Shown: positions 12,611 to 21,950 of the stretch, one piece after another | Layout: each line of letters opens with the position of its first letter | Numbering within the stretch: the stretch's first letter is position 1 | Assembly (NCBI GenBank): GCA_015179125.1 | Contig: WHVA01000473.1 | Location: 24,639-88,638, forward strand | Source: Gautieria morchelliformis | Taxonomy: Eukaryota > Basidiomycota > Agaricomycetes > Gomphales > Gomphaceae | DNA: 64,000 nt | Direction: 5' to 3' | Made by a program: the position numbers and the translations under genes | The notes under the pieces: model-generated | Seen by the model: only the letters and a program-made list of their open reading frames with translations | Told to the model about the DNA's origin: nothing | Databases searched by the model: none

Positions 12611-12846
12611 AGGAGACTGTAGAGAAATAAAAGCCACCAGCAGACACAGAGAGAGCCAGACAGAGAGAGAGGCAATAGCAAACACAGGGAGAGCCAGCAG
12701 CAGACACAGAGACAGTTAGCAGGAGAGCCTGAGAAAACAGCAGCAGGAGGGAGGGTTGACAATGTTGAGGGAAGGGGGCGCAATGGACCACAAATGGGTC
12801 ACATGACTGGGAACATGTGCAGTGTTGGTTGCTTGTGGCTGTGCTG

Positions 12847-13008
12847 TGTTTGCGCAACAACTGAGTTTGGAGGATGAACAGATTAGAATCCTATTAGTCT
12901 AGTGTGTATCTAGTACTATGTACCTGAGTTCAGAGGAAGAACAGATAAGGTTCTTCCTTCGAACTCAGATTGGTCAACAATGCATCACATGATGCAATGC
13001 GAGCAACA
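12847..13008 (-). repeat. Probable copia 3' LTR
   Basis: On the minus strand, a purine tract 'caggggggtg' is directly followed by TGTTGCTCGC at 13008. A TG...CA-bounded segment then runs to about 12847. It sits just after the copia RNase H remnant at 13009-13075, the expected place for the 3' LTR. The distal end is uncertain since no second LTR is in the window. Confidence 0.45.
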
Positions 13009-13075
13009 CACCCCCCTGACACAGTCAGCCTGAAGTCAGAAGAGGCCCATGGTATGTTGGTGGCATTCCACTGGT
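13009..13075 (-). pseudogene. Copia pol 3' end, left part of a split gene
   Basis: This is the tail of the copia polyprotein whose RNase H lies at 28798-29405. When the 15.7-kb gypsy element and one target copy are ignored, the minus-strand frame runs from 'AQPHK' straight into 'WNATNIPW' here and ends near the polypurine tract. The flanks are CTGGT (13071-13075) and CTTGT (28798-28802), a 5-bp target duplication with one later change. Confidence 0.7.
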
Positions 13076-13288
13076 TGTAAAGATGTCTATCTTAAGCCTT
13101 AAGTCACAAGAGCATGACAGAACTTGACCAATGTGTGGTATTCTGATGCTACGTAGTGACAGTGTAAGGGTAAGATGCGATGGGGACCGCTAGCCGGTTC
13201 CCACGCATAAACTATACAGTGGGTCCCTAAGGGGCCCACTGGGATTATGTAATAACTAATGTACATGTAGATACATGGGTTATTTACA
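13076..13288 (-). repeat. 3' LTR of outer gypsy element
   Basis: TGTAAAGATG...TTATTTACA, 213 bp. It differs from 28585-28797 at three sites; two of them read T here against C in a CpG in the partner. Confidence 0.95.
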
Positions 13289-13324
13289 CCCGCTCCCTCT
13301 ATAGACAACTATAGGGGTTAACTA

Positions 13325-14295
13325 CTACTCATAGAGGTCATCCATGAGGGAGTCCTCTAGAGTGGCCGATACGATGACGTCGTCATCGTATGGGGCCGGT
13401 GGAGCATGTGACTCCTCCTGGGGCACCTCCGCGTCATCGGTGGTGATTGGGTGAGGCTGGTCGGCCTCACCACTAGCGGCGGTATCCGCTTGGGTGCTGG
13501 GGCCCGTGTCCTCGCGGAGCATGGCCTCCATGGCCAGGTGCTCAGTCTGAGGAGGGGGCCGGAAGCGTGCCAGCTCTCGGTCGAGCTGGGCATGAGTGAG
13601 GGGTCGCGGCACCGGGGCCCTCACGTGGCTGGTCTCGATGACCTTTTGTTGGCCCTCGCGGGCGGCGGCATGAATGCCGCGCTGGTGATGCTGCGTTGAA
13701 CATAATGTTCAATGCGCGCCACTCGCTCGCGAGTGACTCCCGCGTAGCGGGCCAACCATCTCGCAATCTCCGCGAGTGGGATGTCGGGGCCGGCTCGGCC
13801 CTCCACAGGGAATGGGCCCGTGATTGAGAGCCACAGGGTGGTGCTCTGAGGCGTCAGCACTTCCCTGGCGTCGGCGAGGCTCGACCATTGGTGGGTCGAG
13901 CCGAAGAGGTCGAGTAGCCTCGCCCTGAGAGGTGATGCGACCCCTTTGACCCGGGGTGCAAGGGCCTTCAACCACATCCAGACGTCCATGTCGTCTAGGT
14001 TGAGGGTGCCATCCGCGTTGTCACGGATGGCGGATGGGATCCCTTCAGGGTTGTGTATCCAACCCTTCAGAATGGCCGCGATGTCGTGTGGGGTACCGCC
14101 CGCTATCACGAGACAGTCCCTTTTGGGATTGCGAGTGCGTTGTTCGCGCTCGATGCGTTTGAATACGCCGATCATCTCGCACGTACGCGCGAGCTGTGGC
14201 GTTTCTTTTGCCCACGCTATGAGTTCAACGAAACGTGGGTCGTCGAGCGGGCAGACGTCGTACCATTGAGTACGACGCTGTTGGGCCTTTCCTAC
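13325..14295 (-). pseudogene. Outer element ORF3, C-terminal half
   Basis: Continuation of the ORF that starts at 21939, separated from it by the inner element. Removing 14296-20815 and one CCTAC copy restores the frame exactly ('LPQPVG' then 'KAQQRRTQWYDV'). This half is acidic and helical, with a well-conserved-looking core around 'GWIHNPEGIPSAIRDNADG'. The frame shifts once near 13700, after 'IEHYVQ'; the correct continuation contains 'REGQQKVIETSHVRAP' and ends 'LMDDLYE'. The product is unknown and I recognise no domain. Confidence 0.7.
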
Positions 14296-14663
14296 TGTGA
14301 GGGCAACACTAATGACGAAGCCACAACCAAAGATACTCAAGGAGATAAGAGCCGATACTAGGACAATGACCAACTGTGTAGTGGGTATCCTCAGTTTATA
14401 ACTCTACCAACGATAGATACATGGGGACTTGCCTGTGTAGTGGGTATCCTCAGAGATCAAGCTGAGGAAACGCCACCACACGGGCTACAGTCTTATAGCG
14501 CTGGCAAGGCTTACATAATAGGGGAGACGGAAACTTGTAGAAGGTTACGGAAGGTGACAGAATGTGACAGAATGTGACAGAAGGTTATGGAAACTGACGG
14601 AAGGTAACGGAAACTCATGGAAGGAAATAGAAACTTGTGGAAGGAAATGCGTGAACCCTGACA
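14296..14663 (-). repeat. 3' LTR of inner gypsy element
   Basis: 368 bp, identical to 20448-20815. The segment 'gtgtagtgggtatcctcag' occurs twice within the LTR. Confidence 0.97.
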
Positions 14664-14716
14664 TCACCCCCCTCTCAATGCTTGTCGTCCCGACAAGCAC
14701 AGCTGCCACCTAGCCC

Positions 14717-15271
14717 TCAACATCCACCGAGACATCGTTTCCAAGTATGCCACAGGCGGGACCACCATCTCTCCTGGCCCTTCCCTTCCTGGTAACGCAG
14801 GTCAATGATGAGCTCAGGGGGATTGGGGTCCATGGGCAAGTGCGGCCCTCGGAACCTTGCTCAACGTATTCGCTCTCCTGCCATGTTACGGAAACACCGC
14901 CCCACCCAGCCTTCGAAAGTGTAGGGGGTTCCACAAGGGGGGGTTCCATCGTTGAGGAAGACAGGGTCGCCGACGTAGTACGTGTTCTCTCGTCTGTGTC
15001 GGGGTCTGAGGAATGCGAGTGCAGGGCGAGTGGGCGCCTGACTCTCCGCTGGTGTGAGGTCCTCAGAGCTGACGGACCACTTTGAAGACCATGCGACGTC
15101 GAGATCACGGCAGTCAAGCATCCTTTGTAGCTTGGCTTCACTGGCTGCTCTGGATGACGAGAAGCCGGAGAAGTGCAGGAGGGTGGGATCGACACGTGAC
15201 ATGTTTGGCAGGTCAGAGAGGTTTTGGGTGAAGCTGGGGAGGGCAACAAGCTCAATGGCGGGCGAGGACAT
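14717..15271 (-). pseudogene. Inner element ORF3, 184-codon ORF between chromodomain and LTR
   Basis: Starts 'MSSPAIELVALPSFTQNL' at 15271 and ends with TGA at 14717-14719. An in-frame TGA at 14861-14863 sits in 'GERIR-stop-ARFRGPHL'; the context allows an original CGA. The sequence is not low-complexity: it has Trp, Tyr and Cys residues, e.g. 'NTYYVGDPVFLND' and 'GWVGRCFRN', which argues for a real gene. It occupies the same position as ORF3 of the outer element but I see no shared motif. Function unknown. Confidence 0.55.
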
Positions 15272-15377
15272 GGTTGATGGATGTGGTGGGGTCGATGCAG
15301 TGGAAGTGAGCGGTCACTGGTGGAGAGGGGATATATAGCTTATCGGAATGAATTGGTTAGGCGGAGGCCGATATCGC

Positions 15378-16309
15378 TTATCTTTGGGGTTCTGGACCCT
15401 TGACATCATAAGTAGAAGCCCTGCCTGCTGTCCAGTCGAAGAGAGTTTGCCTGGAAGGTTCTGTGAAGTTCTGAAATCTCTGGAAGGGGAGGGACATATA
15501 TGTGGCTGCTGAGATACGTTGAGGTGCCTCTGGGTTCTGCCGGTGAAATTCTTTAACGAGTCGCTTTGCCCCAGAGACATCTTTCGCTGGTAGCCAGAGA
15601 TCGTCGGCAGCTCCATAGCCCTTCCAGCGCACGAGATACTCCAACCTTCCACGGAACATCCTGCTGTCTAGAATCCTTTCAACTTCATATTCTTCGGCTC
15701 CATCCCATATGACAGGGGGGGGTGGTGGAGGGGCATGACGTTCAAGGATTGGGTCATCTTCATATGGCCGAAGCAGGACGACAGAGAACACTGGATGTGT
15801 GCGACCAAAGGATGTAGGAAGATTTAGACCATAGGCATTTCGTGAGACCACCTTATTAACAGTGTAGGCCTAGCCACTTGTGGTCTAGCTTCTTCATTGG
15901 GCGAGTGGTTGTGATGTTTTGTGCATTGAGCCAGACCTTGTCACCAAGCTTATAAACTGGGGCTGCTTTATGGTGCACGTCATAGAAGCGTGCCATGTCC
16001 TCTGCTGCCTTGGACAGGGCCGAACGAGCTTCTCTTGTGGCCGCTTCCATCCGTGTTGTGAACTCATCCAGGGCCTCGAGTCGAGTTTCCCGAACTGGTT
16101 CCAGTCCCAGCCTTAGATGTTGGCCACTGTCCAACATGAAGGGTGTAGTCTGGGTTGAGGCATGGATTCGGTTGTTATAGGCAAACTCGGCCAAGGATAT
16201 CCATTCAAACCAATCATCCTGACGCTGGTTGATGAATAGTCGAAGGTATTGCTCAATCTCCTGATTAACCCTTTCAGTCTGTCCATCAGTTTGGGGGTGA
16301 TAAGCAGTA
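15378..16309 (-). pseudogene. Inner element integrase C-terminal part and chromodomain
   Basis: Begins at the inversion breakpoint with 'AYHPQTDGQTERVNQEIEQ', the end of the integrase core including the conserved HPQTDG and the glutamate of the DDE triad. It continues through 'EFAYNNRIHASTQTTPF' and the GPY/F-like region (LDHKW-LG). A one-base loss near 15870 shifts the frame. The chromodomain follows, with 'YEVERILDSRMFRGRLEYLV' then 'RWKGYGAADDLWLPA' (about 15690-15580). Chromodomains at the integrase end target chromoviruses to modified chromatin in related elements. Confidence 0.85.
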
Positions 16310-17495
16310 CCTCATCACCTCAACACTGATCCTTGTCCTCCCTGATCAAGACAAACATTTCCGTCTTGAAACAGATGCCTCAGCCTATGCCACAGGAGCA
16401 GTACTGTCCCAGCTATGTGATGATGGCAAATGGCGGCCTGTGGGGTTTGTCTCCAAAAGCCTCAATGATGCTGAACGCAACTATGCCATCCATGACAAGG
16501 AGCTTCTTTCTGTGATTCGGGGATTAGAGGAATGGCGCCACATCTTAGAGGGAACAAAGCACAAGATTGAGATTCTCAATGACCATCAGAATCTCACCTA
16601 CTTCCGCACTGCACAAAACCTGAACTGTCGTCAAGCACGCTGGTCACTCTACCTCTCTCGCTTTGATTTTGAGCTGATCCATCGTCCTGGTCGTCATTCA
16701 GCCAAGCCTGATGCACTCTCACGACGCGTGGATCATAAGCGGGGGGAGGAAGACAACCAAAATCAAGTCTTACTTACCCCTGACTTGTTCCACATCAAGG
16801 CGAATCCTCCAGAGGCTGGCGCGCAGTTAGTCCCAGGTGAAGGTGATGCTTTCCTCAATCGAGTAAGGAACTGTGTAGACCGGGATGAAAAGGTTGTCAA
16901 GGCTCTCAAAGAACTGGGCTCCTCTGGAAATTTGCGAGGAGAAGAGTGGTCTGAACAGGATGGGCTTGTCCTCTATCACAACAAAGTGTACGTGCCGCTT
17001 GATGCAAAACTACGACATGACATAGTGAAAGCGCACCATGACATGCCTCTCACCGGTCACCCTGGTCGTTGGAGAACCACTGAACTAGTTGCTCGGAGTT
17101 ACTGGTGGCCTGGGATGGGACGTTACATTGCAAAATACGTGAAGGCCTGTGACCTGTGCAACCGGACAAAAACCTTCCCTGCTTCTCCCATTGGCAAGCT
17201 TCTACCAAACCGTATCCCAGACCGTAGGTGGCAGGTTATGTCTGTTGACTTGATTGTAGAACTGCCTACCAGTCATGGCTATGATGCTCTCCTTGTTGTT
17301 GTTGATCGCCTCTCAAAGCATGCACATGTCATTCCCACCACTTCAGATGTAACTTCGGTGGGAGTTGCCCGACTCTTCCGTGATCATGTTTGGAAACTTC
17401 ATGGGCTCCCTGAAGAAATCATCAGTGATCGAGGCACATAGTTCATCTCCCAGTTCATGCGTGAACTGAACAAACTTCTTGGTGTCAAAGTCGCT
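16310..17495 (+). pseudogene. Inverted segment: RNase H and integrase N-terminal/core of the inner element
   Basis: On the plus strand, opposite to the rest of the element. It runs RNase H ('LETDASAYATGAVLSQL', 'YAIHDKELLSVIRGLEEWRH', 'DHQNLTYF'), the HHCC zinc-binding region (H...H near 17030-17060; 'CDLCNRTK' near 17145), and the integrase core with 'VDLIVELPTSHGYD' and 'IISDRGT'. A TAG at 17439-17441 follows 'DRGT', where relatives have Gln (CAG). The segment ends 'LNKLLGVKVAA'. Both ends rejoin perfectly if it is turned round: RT 'FDKLR' to 'LITSTLILVLPD', and 'GVKVAA' to 'TAYHPQTDG'. Confidence 0.92.
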
Positions 17496-19269
17496 GCCTT
17501 AGCTTGTCGAAGGACATTTGCTCTGGGCCATTTGAATCCCAAGACCATTGGGCATCCTGTTTTGTCAACTGGTTGAGGGGCTTTGCAATGTGTGAGAAGT
17601 CTTCCACAAATCTACGGTAGAAGTTGATGAAACCAAGGAATGATTTGACTTCAGTGACGTTACGTGGTATTGGCCAGTCCCGCACCCCTGCAACCTTGAC
17701 TGGGTCCATGGCAACCTGTCCTTGAGAGAGGATGAGGCCGAGATACTCCACCTCTAGTTGCTCAAATAGGCATTTTTCAGGTTTGAGGTACAGGTTGTTG
17801 GCCCGGAGGATTTCAAGGACACGTCGTACAATCCTACGATGTTCTTCAAGCGGCTCTGTGAAGATGAGAATGTCGTCCATGAACACCACCACAACCCCTT
17901 CATCGATGAGACTCTTGAAGATGTCATTCATCATCGTCTGGAAGGTTGCTGGGCTGTTCGTGAGTCCAAAGAACATGACTAGAGGTTCATACAGGCGCCT
18001 ATTTGTCCGAAAGGCTGCCTTCCACTCATCTCCCTCTTTTATGCGTACATTATTATATCCCCAGCGAATGTCAAGCTTTGTGAAGTATTTAGCCCTTCCA
18101 GCAGCAATCTTATTCATGATGTCTGGAACAAGGGGCAAAGGATAGGCATTCTTGATTGTTATATCATTGAGCTTCCGGTAGTCTTGCACAAATCTAAGAC
18201 TGCCGTCCTTTTTCTTCACAAAGAAGACTGGAGATGCCATAGGTGACTTGGAAGGACGGATACGATGGCTCTTCAGGTTCTCCTCAAGGAAGTTATCCAG
18301 TTCCCTTTGCTCAACCGGTGACATTGGGTAAACCTTTGTGCTGAAGGGTTGTGCACCTGGAGTGAGCTCAATTGCATGGTCCCAGGGCTTTCGAGGAGGC
18401 AGTTGGTCAAATGACTCCTTAGAAAACACATCCTTGAACTCCTGGTATGGTTTGGGGACAAGGTCCTCGAAGGATCTGACTGGTGCAGACTTGCTGGCCC
18501 GTTCAGCAAGCTGTTGGGAGACAGTCCAGCCTGCGCCAATCATTTCAGGACTCTCATTCACAAAGATGACAAAGGTCCTGTCTCCTTCCTCAAGTAGGGA
18601 GCGGGTGTGCTGTATGGGAACCTCCTCTTGATCTACACTCTCTTCTGGAACAGTTTCGACTGTGGGCCCTCTGACAACAGGTCTGCCCCCACATGACTTG
18701 GGACAGCGTGTCATCTTCACATCTCCTGTACGCCAGTCAACTTCTGGGTTGTGTTCAACAAGCCATGTGTGACCAAGAATGATGGCAAGTCGTCCAAGGC
18801 TTGTGACGGAGAATGTGGCACGTTCCGTATGATCCCCAAAGGTGCAAATGAGGTCAACTTCTTCCTTGATTGAGCCAGCCTCATTTGGGGTACCATCAAT
18901 ATTGTAGACGGGGATGGCACGGGGTAGGGGACGGGTCCGAAGTCTGTGTTCCCTTACAAACTCCACATCGATGAACATCCCTGTAGCACCACTGTCAAGG
19001 AGGGAGTCAATTGCAAGTGGATGCCCTGTGTCAACGGAGTGGACCTTGAGAGGTACTTTGGTGCATCGGTGGAGGTCAGCAGTACGGACATATAGAGGGA
19101 CTGGAAGGTTTGCATTAGCAACTGGAGCGATGGGTTGGGTTTTCGGCATGGCTGGTTTGGTTTCAGTTCGATCAGGGATAGGAGAAGGATGCATCATATC
19201 GCCTGTGATCCCTATTGTACATGTTTCGAGAACTGAAAACCGATTCGTCGAGCGGGGCATGTCTTTCAC
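17496..19269 (-). pseudogene. Inner element protease and reverse transcriptase
   Basis: The open frame runs to the inversion point. The protease has the active-site motif 'LLDSGATGMF' (about 19000-18975). RT motifs in order are 'RPSKSPMASPVFFVKKKDGS', 'VQDYRKLNDITI', 'FTKLDIRWGYNNVRI', 'FGLTNSPATFQTMMN' and the catalytic 'FMDD' at 17883-17872 (FMDD in place of the usual YxDD), then 'EYLGLILS' and 'VKSFLGFINFYRRF'. It breaks at 17496 where it should continue into RNase H. The frame differs from gag, so a frameshift or reinitiation would be needed. Confidence 0.92.
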
Positions 19270-19280
19270 CGCTGACTGGC

Positions 19281-20387
19281 CTAAAAACCCTTTCCTTCAT
19301 CTTGGACAGGGGCTTCCACCTTCTGTTTGCGTTCCTCCATCGCCGCTGCCACAGATTTAGAGACAATTGCTGCAATGTCTGCCTCCATGAGGTTTGCGCA
19401 GATTCGTGGCTTGCGAGGTTCAGGACAGTCTGGTGAAATGTGACCAGGTTTCTTACAGTTGTAGCAGGTCCGTGTTTCGGTGCGGCGGCGGGATGAGTCA
19501 ATGTCCATAGGTGTCGCATTACTGGGTGGTGCTGTGACAACAGGAGCCGTAGCAGGAGTGTGGAGTGGACGGGCAGGAGGAGGGCGATTAGGGACATGAG
19601 GTGTCTGTGCCTTCCTGACCTCTAACAGACGGCGATGATTGCGGTCAATCTGACAGGCTGCTTCCTTCCAGGCTTTGAGGTTGGATGAAAGAAAGGGCTG
19701 GGCGTGGATCTTATCAAGGATACCTGCTGGAAGGCCACGAGCATAGGCATCCTCGAGTGCCTCATCATTAAAGCCTGTCCTGCCTGCCAGGATCTCAAAT
19801 TGAGCCGTGTATTCATCTGCCGACATTCCTGACGCCATCCTAAGGTCATGCAGTTTAGTGCGAGCCGTTCTGGCACGATCTGGGTCACCAAAGGCCTCCT
19901 CCACACGTTTAATGAACCCCTCCAGAGTGGATATAGAGGAGGTGCCATCAATGACAGCCTGTGTCTCGTTGTGTGCCCATATCTCCGCAGAGCCTCCTGT
20001 CATGAAGGAAAGAGCATATAGGATCTTTGTGCGCTCATCTGGGAAGGATGCCGGCTGGACAGCGATGGACAATCTGATAGACCTGATAAACCCTTCAGTC
20101 TCTGCACGGTCTCCATTGAACTTCTCCGGTTCCGCTGCTTTGATAGAGCGAGTAGATGGAGGGGCACTGTGAGGTACTGAGGGCGCAAGGGCTTGAGCAG
20201 CAGCAACAGCAGCGTTGGCGGCAGCATTGGCTAAGTGGTCGTGAACGTTAACAATCTGACTGTGCAGTTCCTGATTCTGCAGTTGAAGTTGCTGCAGCTG
20301 CTGTGCTTGGCTGGAAAGGAGGCCTCGAAGAAATGGCCCATGGTCACCCAGGGAGTCCCAGTATGTGTCTGGGAGTTGGTCTGCCAT
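19281..20387 (-). CDS. Inner element Gag with CCHC zinc knuckle
   Basis: Capsid precursor of the inner retrotransposon. I start it at the ATG at 20387 ('MADQLPDTYWDSLGDHGP') because the upstream ATG at 20525 lies inside the LTR. In order: a Gln-rich coiled-coil (LSSQAQQLQQLQLQNQELHS), the retrotransposon gag domain with 'PEKFNGDRAETEGFI' and 'ADEYTAQFEILAGRTGF', and a zinc knuckle 'CYNCKKPGHISPDC' near 19470-19430. The frame is intact for 368 aa and ends 'QDEGKGF', 12 nt before the first ATG of pol. It could still be made and might support trans-packaging. Confidence 0.88.
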   Translation of the reverse strand: MADQLPDTYWDSLGDHGPFLRGLLSSQAQQLQQLQLQNQELHSQIVNVHDHLANAAANAAVAAAQALAPSVPHSAPPSTRSIKAAEPEKFNGDRAETEGFIRSIRLSIAVQPASFPDERTKILYALSFMTGGSAEIWAHNETQAVIDGTSSISTLEGFIKRVEEAFGDPDRARTARTKLHDLRMASGMSADEYTAQFEILAGRTGFNDEALEDAYARGLPAGILDKIHAQPFLSSNLKAWKEAACQIDRNHRRLLEVRKAQTPHVPNRPPPARPLHTPATAPVVTAPPSNATPMDIDSSRRRTETRTCYNCKKPGHISPDCPEPRKPRICANLMEADIAAIVSKSVAAAMEERKQKVEAPVQDEGKGF

Positions 20388-20435
20388 AGGCTGAGATGAA
20401 GGCTGGTTAAGAAAAGTGTGTGGGGTCGTCCTATG

Positions 20436-20445
20436 AGCTTGATCT
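20436..20445 (-). promoter_or_regulatory. Candidate self-primer binding site, inner element
   Basis: On the minus strand AGATCAAGCT lies 2 nt beyond the 5' LTR end (20448). It is perfectly complementary to AGCTTGATCT at 20615-20606 inside the LTR, the expected first bases of the transcript. This is the arrangement known from Tf1/sushi self-primed elements. Confidence 0.7.
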
Positions 20446-20447
20446 TC

Positions 20448-20815
20448 TGTGAGGGCAACACTAATGACGAAGCCACAACCAAAGATACTCAAGGAGATAA
20501 GAGCCGATACTAGGACAATGACCAACTGTGTAGTGGGTATCCTCAGTTTATAACTCTACCAACGATAGATACATGGGGACTTGCCTGTGTAGTGGGTATC
20601 CTCAGAGATCAAGCTGAGGAAACGCCACCACACGGGCTACAGTCTTATAGCGCTGGCAAGGCTTACATAATAGGGGAGACGGAAACTTGTAGAAGGTTAC
20701 GGAAGGTGACAGAATGTGACAGAATGTGACAGAAGGTTATGGAAACTGACGGAAGGTAACGGAAACTCATGGAAGGAAATAGAAACTTGTGGAAGGAAAT
20801 GCGTGAACCCTGACA
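20448..20815 (-). repeat. 5' LTR of inner gypsy element
   Basis: 368 bp with the promoter: TATAAG on the minus strand at 20649-20644, predicted transcript start at 20615. A diverged relative of its transcript-start half lies at about 57885-58016. Confidence 0.97.
20606..20649 (-). promoter_or_regulatory. LTR promoter: TATA box and predicted transcript start, inner element
   Basis: Minus-strand TATAAG at 20649-20644, then 34 nt to the A of AGCTTGATCT at 20615. The spacing matches a TATA-directed start, and that word is the one complementary to the primer site at 20436-20445. Confidence 0.65.
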
Positions 20816-21939
20816 CCTACTGGCTGTGGTAGGAGGCCCATCTCGGAGATCGGTGGGTCTCCGAGTGGTATGATCACTCCCTCCCCCGGGTAGGGAGGGT
20901 GAACTGTCCCTGCAGGCGGAGGCAGGGCCACGCCAGGCCCAATGTACTGGGCCTCGATCTGTGCTACCCGCCGCTGAAGGGCAGGGTCGTTGATGGTGTG
21001 CGACGATGACGCCGCTAGGTAAGCGCTAATCGCACTTTCCTTCGCAATGGCTAGCCCATTGACGGTGTGGGGGGAGCTGCGCAATTTCTTGCGCTTTTTC
21101 TTTGGCTGCTCTGCCAGCCTCTGTGCCTGTTCGGGGTTGTACGTCTTCCAGACGGATGAGTCGGACTCCCATCCATCTGGGACACCATACGCAGAGTCGG
21201 AAGGCGTGCTCTGCCCTTCCGTCGTTGTCGTTGTCATGGTCGGCGCCGACAATCGGGATGCTAGCCCCGATGTTGCACGCGCCGGCAACGGCGCCATCGC
21301 GCAAGGTGATGATGGCCCGGCCACTGGGTCCGTGGCCAGGTCATGTCGCGGCCTTTTTGAGGCAGCGTGGACCAGGGTAACCTGGAGCTGGGCTGCGCTC
21401 AGCTGTTGCTCCAGTTCCTTGATCCTGGGGCGCTCAGTTGTGAGCGCGTCGTCGCGGTCCTCGACCGCGCGTTCCAGCTCCTTGACCTCTTATTTAAGGT
21501 CGTGGATGTCCTGGAGAGGCTCTTCTCGCGTGTCACATGCGATGCCCCTTGGGAGCCATCCCCAAGCTGCATCGACGGCCTCGCCGATGTCTTCATCCCG
21601 CAATTTGACCTTGCAGGTGCCGGTCGCGGCCCTAAGGTGCGCGGCGTAGTCCGCGCATGTTGTGCAATCGTCCGGGTGGACGATGGCGAGGGCATCCTCC
21701 CATCCCACGATCATCCAGTGCTCCTGGTCTATTGGAGCATGGAGAATGTCTGCGGCCCCCTGTCTCGGGGCCGTTGTTCGTGTTGTGGATGTTGACGGAT
21801 CAACGTCCATCCCATCTTTGGGGGCATCATCTTCGTGGGTAGATGATGGCGGTTGCTTCCAAGAAGTGATGCGCCCTCGGAAAGATCCGAGGTGAAAATT
21901 CAACCGCGCCGTGGCCGGCGCGTCACGTGGCCTGCACAT
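20816..21939 (-). pseudogene. Outer element ORF3, N-terminal half
   Basis: The ATG at 21939 lies 11 nt after the TAG that ends the integrase/chromodomain frame (21951-21953), so reinitiation after pol is plausible. In order it shows an N-terminal region with 'MDVDPSTSTT', a tryptophan-containing block, an in-frame TAA at about 21487, a charged coiled-coil-like stretch (ELERAVEDRD..., about 21480-21400), a Ser/Thr-rich linker and a basic cluster 'KKKRKK' that could be a nuclear signal. Joined with 13325-14295 it would be about 700 aa. No transmembrane helix is seen, so it is not an obvious envelope gene. Function unknown. Confidence 0.7.
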
Positions 21940-21950
21940 GACAGATGCGT

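Larger units (their letters stand above)
10796..12846 (-). mobile_element. Helitron-like element, 3' end at 10796 (minus strand)
   Basis: Read on the minus strand, 10825-10796 forms a GC-rich hairpin (CCCAGTGC-AAA-GCACGGG, one bulge), then 'tctattgg', then CTAG followed by T. This is the standard Helitron 3' terminus. Further in lie a minisatellite tract (11340-11480) of the same type as in the units at 39.8-46 kb, and a repeat array (11640-12610). The 5' end was not found; the right limit given is only where a copia LTR starts. No Rep/helicase is present, so it is non-autonomous. Confidence 0.55.
14296..20815 (-). mobile_element. Inner Ty3/gypsy chromovirus with internal inversion
   Basis: The 368-bp LTRs (14296-14663, 20448-20815) start TGTGAGGG and end CCCTGACA and are identical by eye along their whole length. 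The target duplication is CCTAC at 14291-14295 and 20816-20820. Minus-strand genes are gag (20387-19281), protease/RT (19269-17496), then the distal integrase and chromodomain (16309-15378) and a small ORF3 (15271-14717). The RNase H and integrase core (16310-17495) lies in the opposite orientation. The insertion is in ORF3 of the outer element. Identical LTRs imply very recent insertion despite the wrecked interior. Confidence 0.95.

Noticed and set aside
11766-12860. Minus-strand ORFs encoding repeated hydrophobic peptides
   Set aside because: The same peptide recurs in different frames as the DNA repeat shifts frame; the array, not selection on protein, explains the openness.
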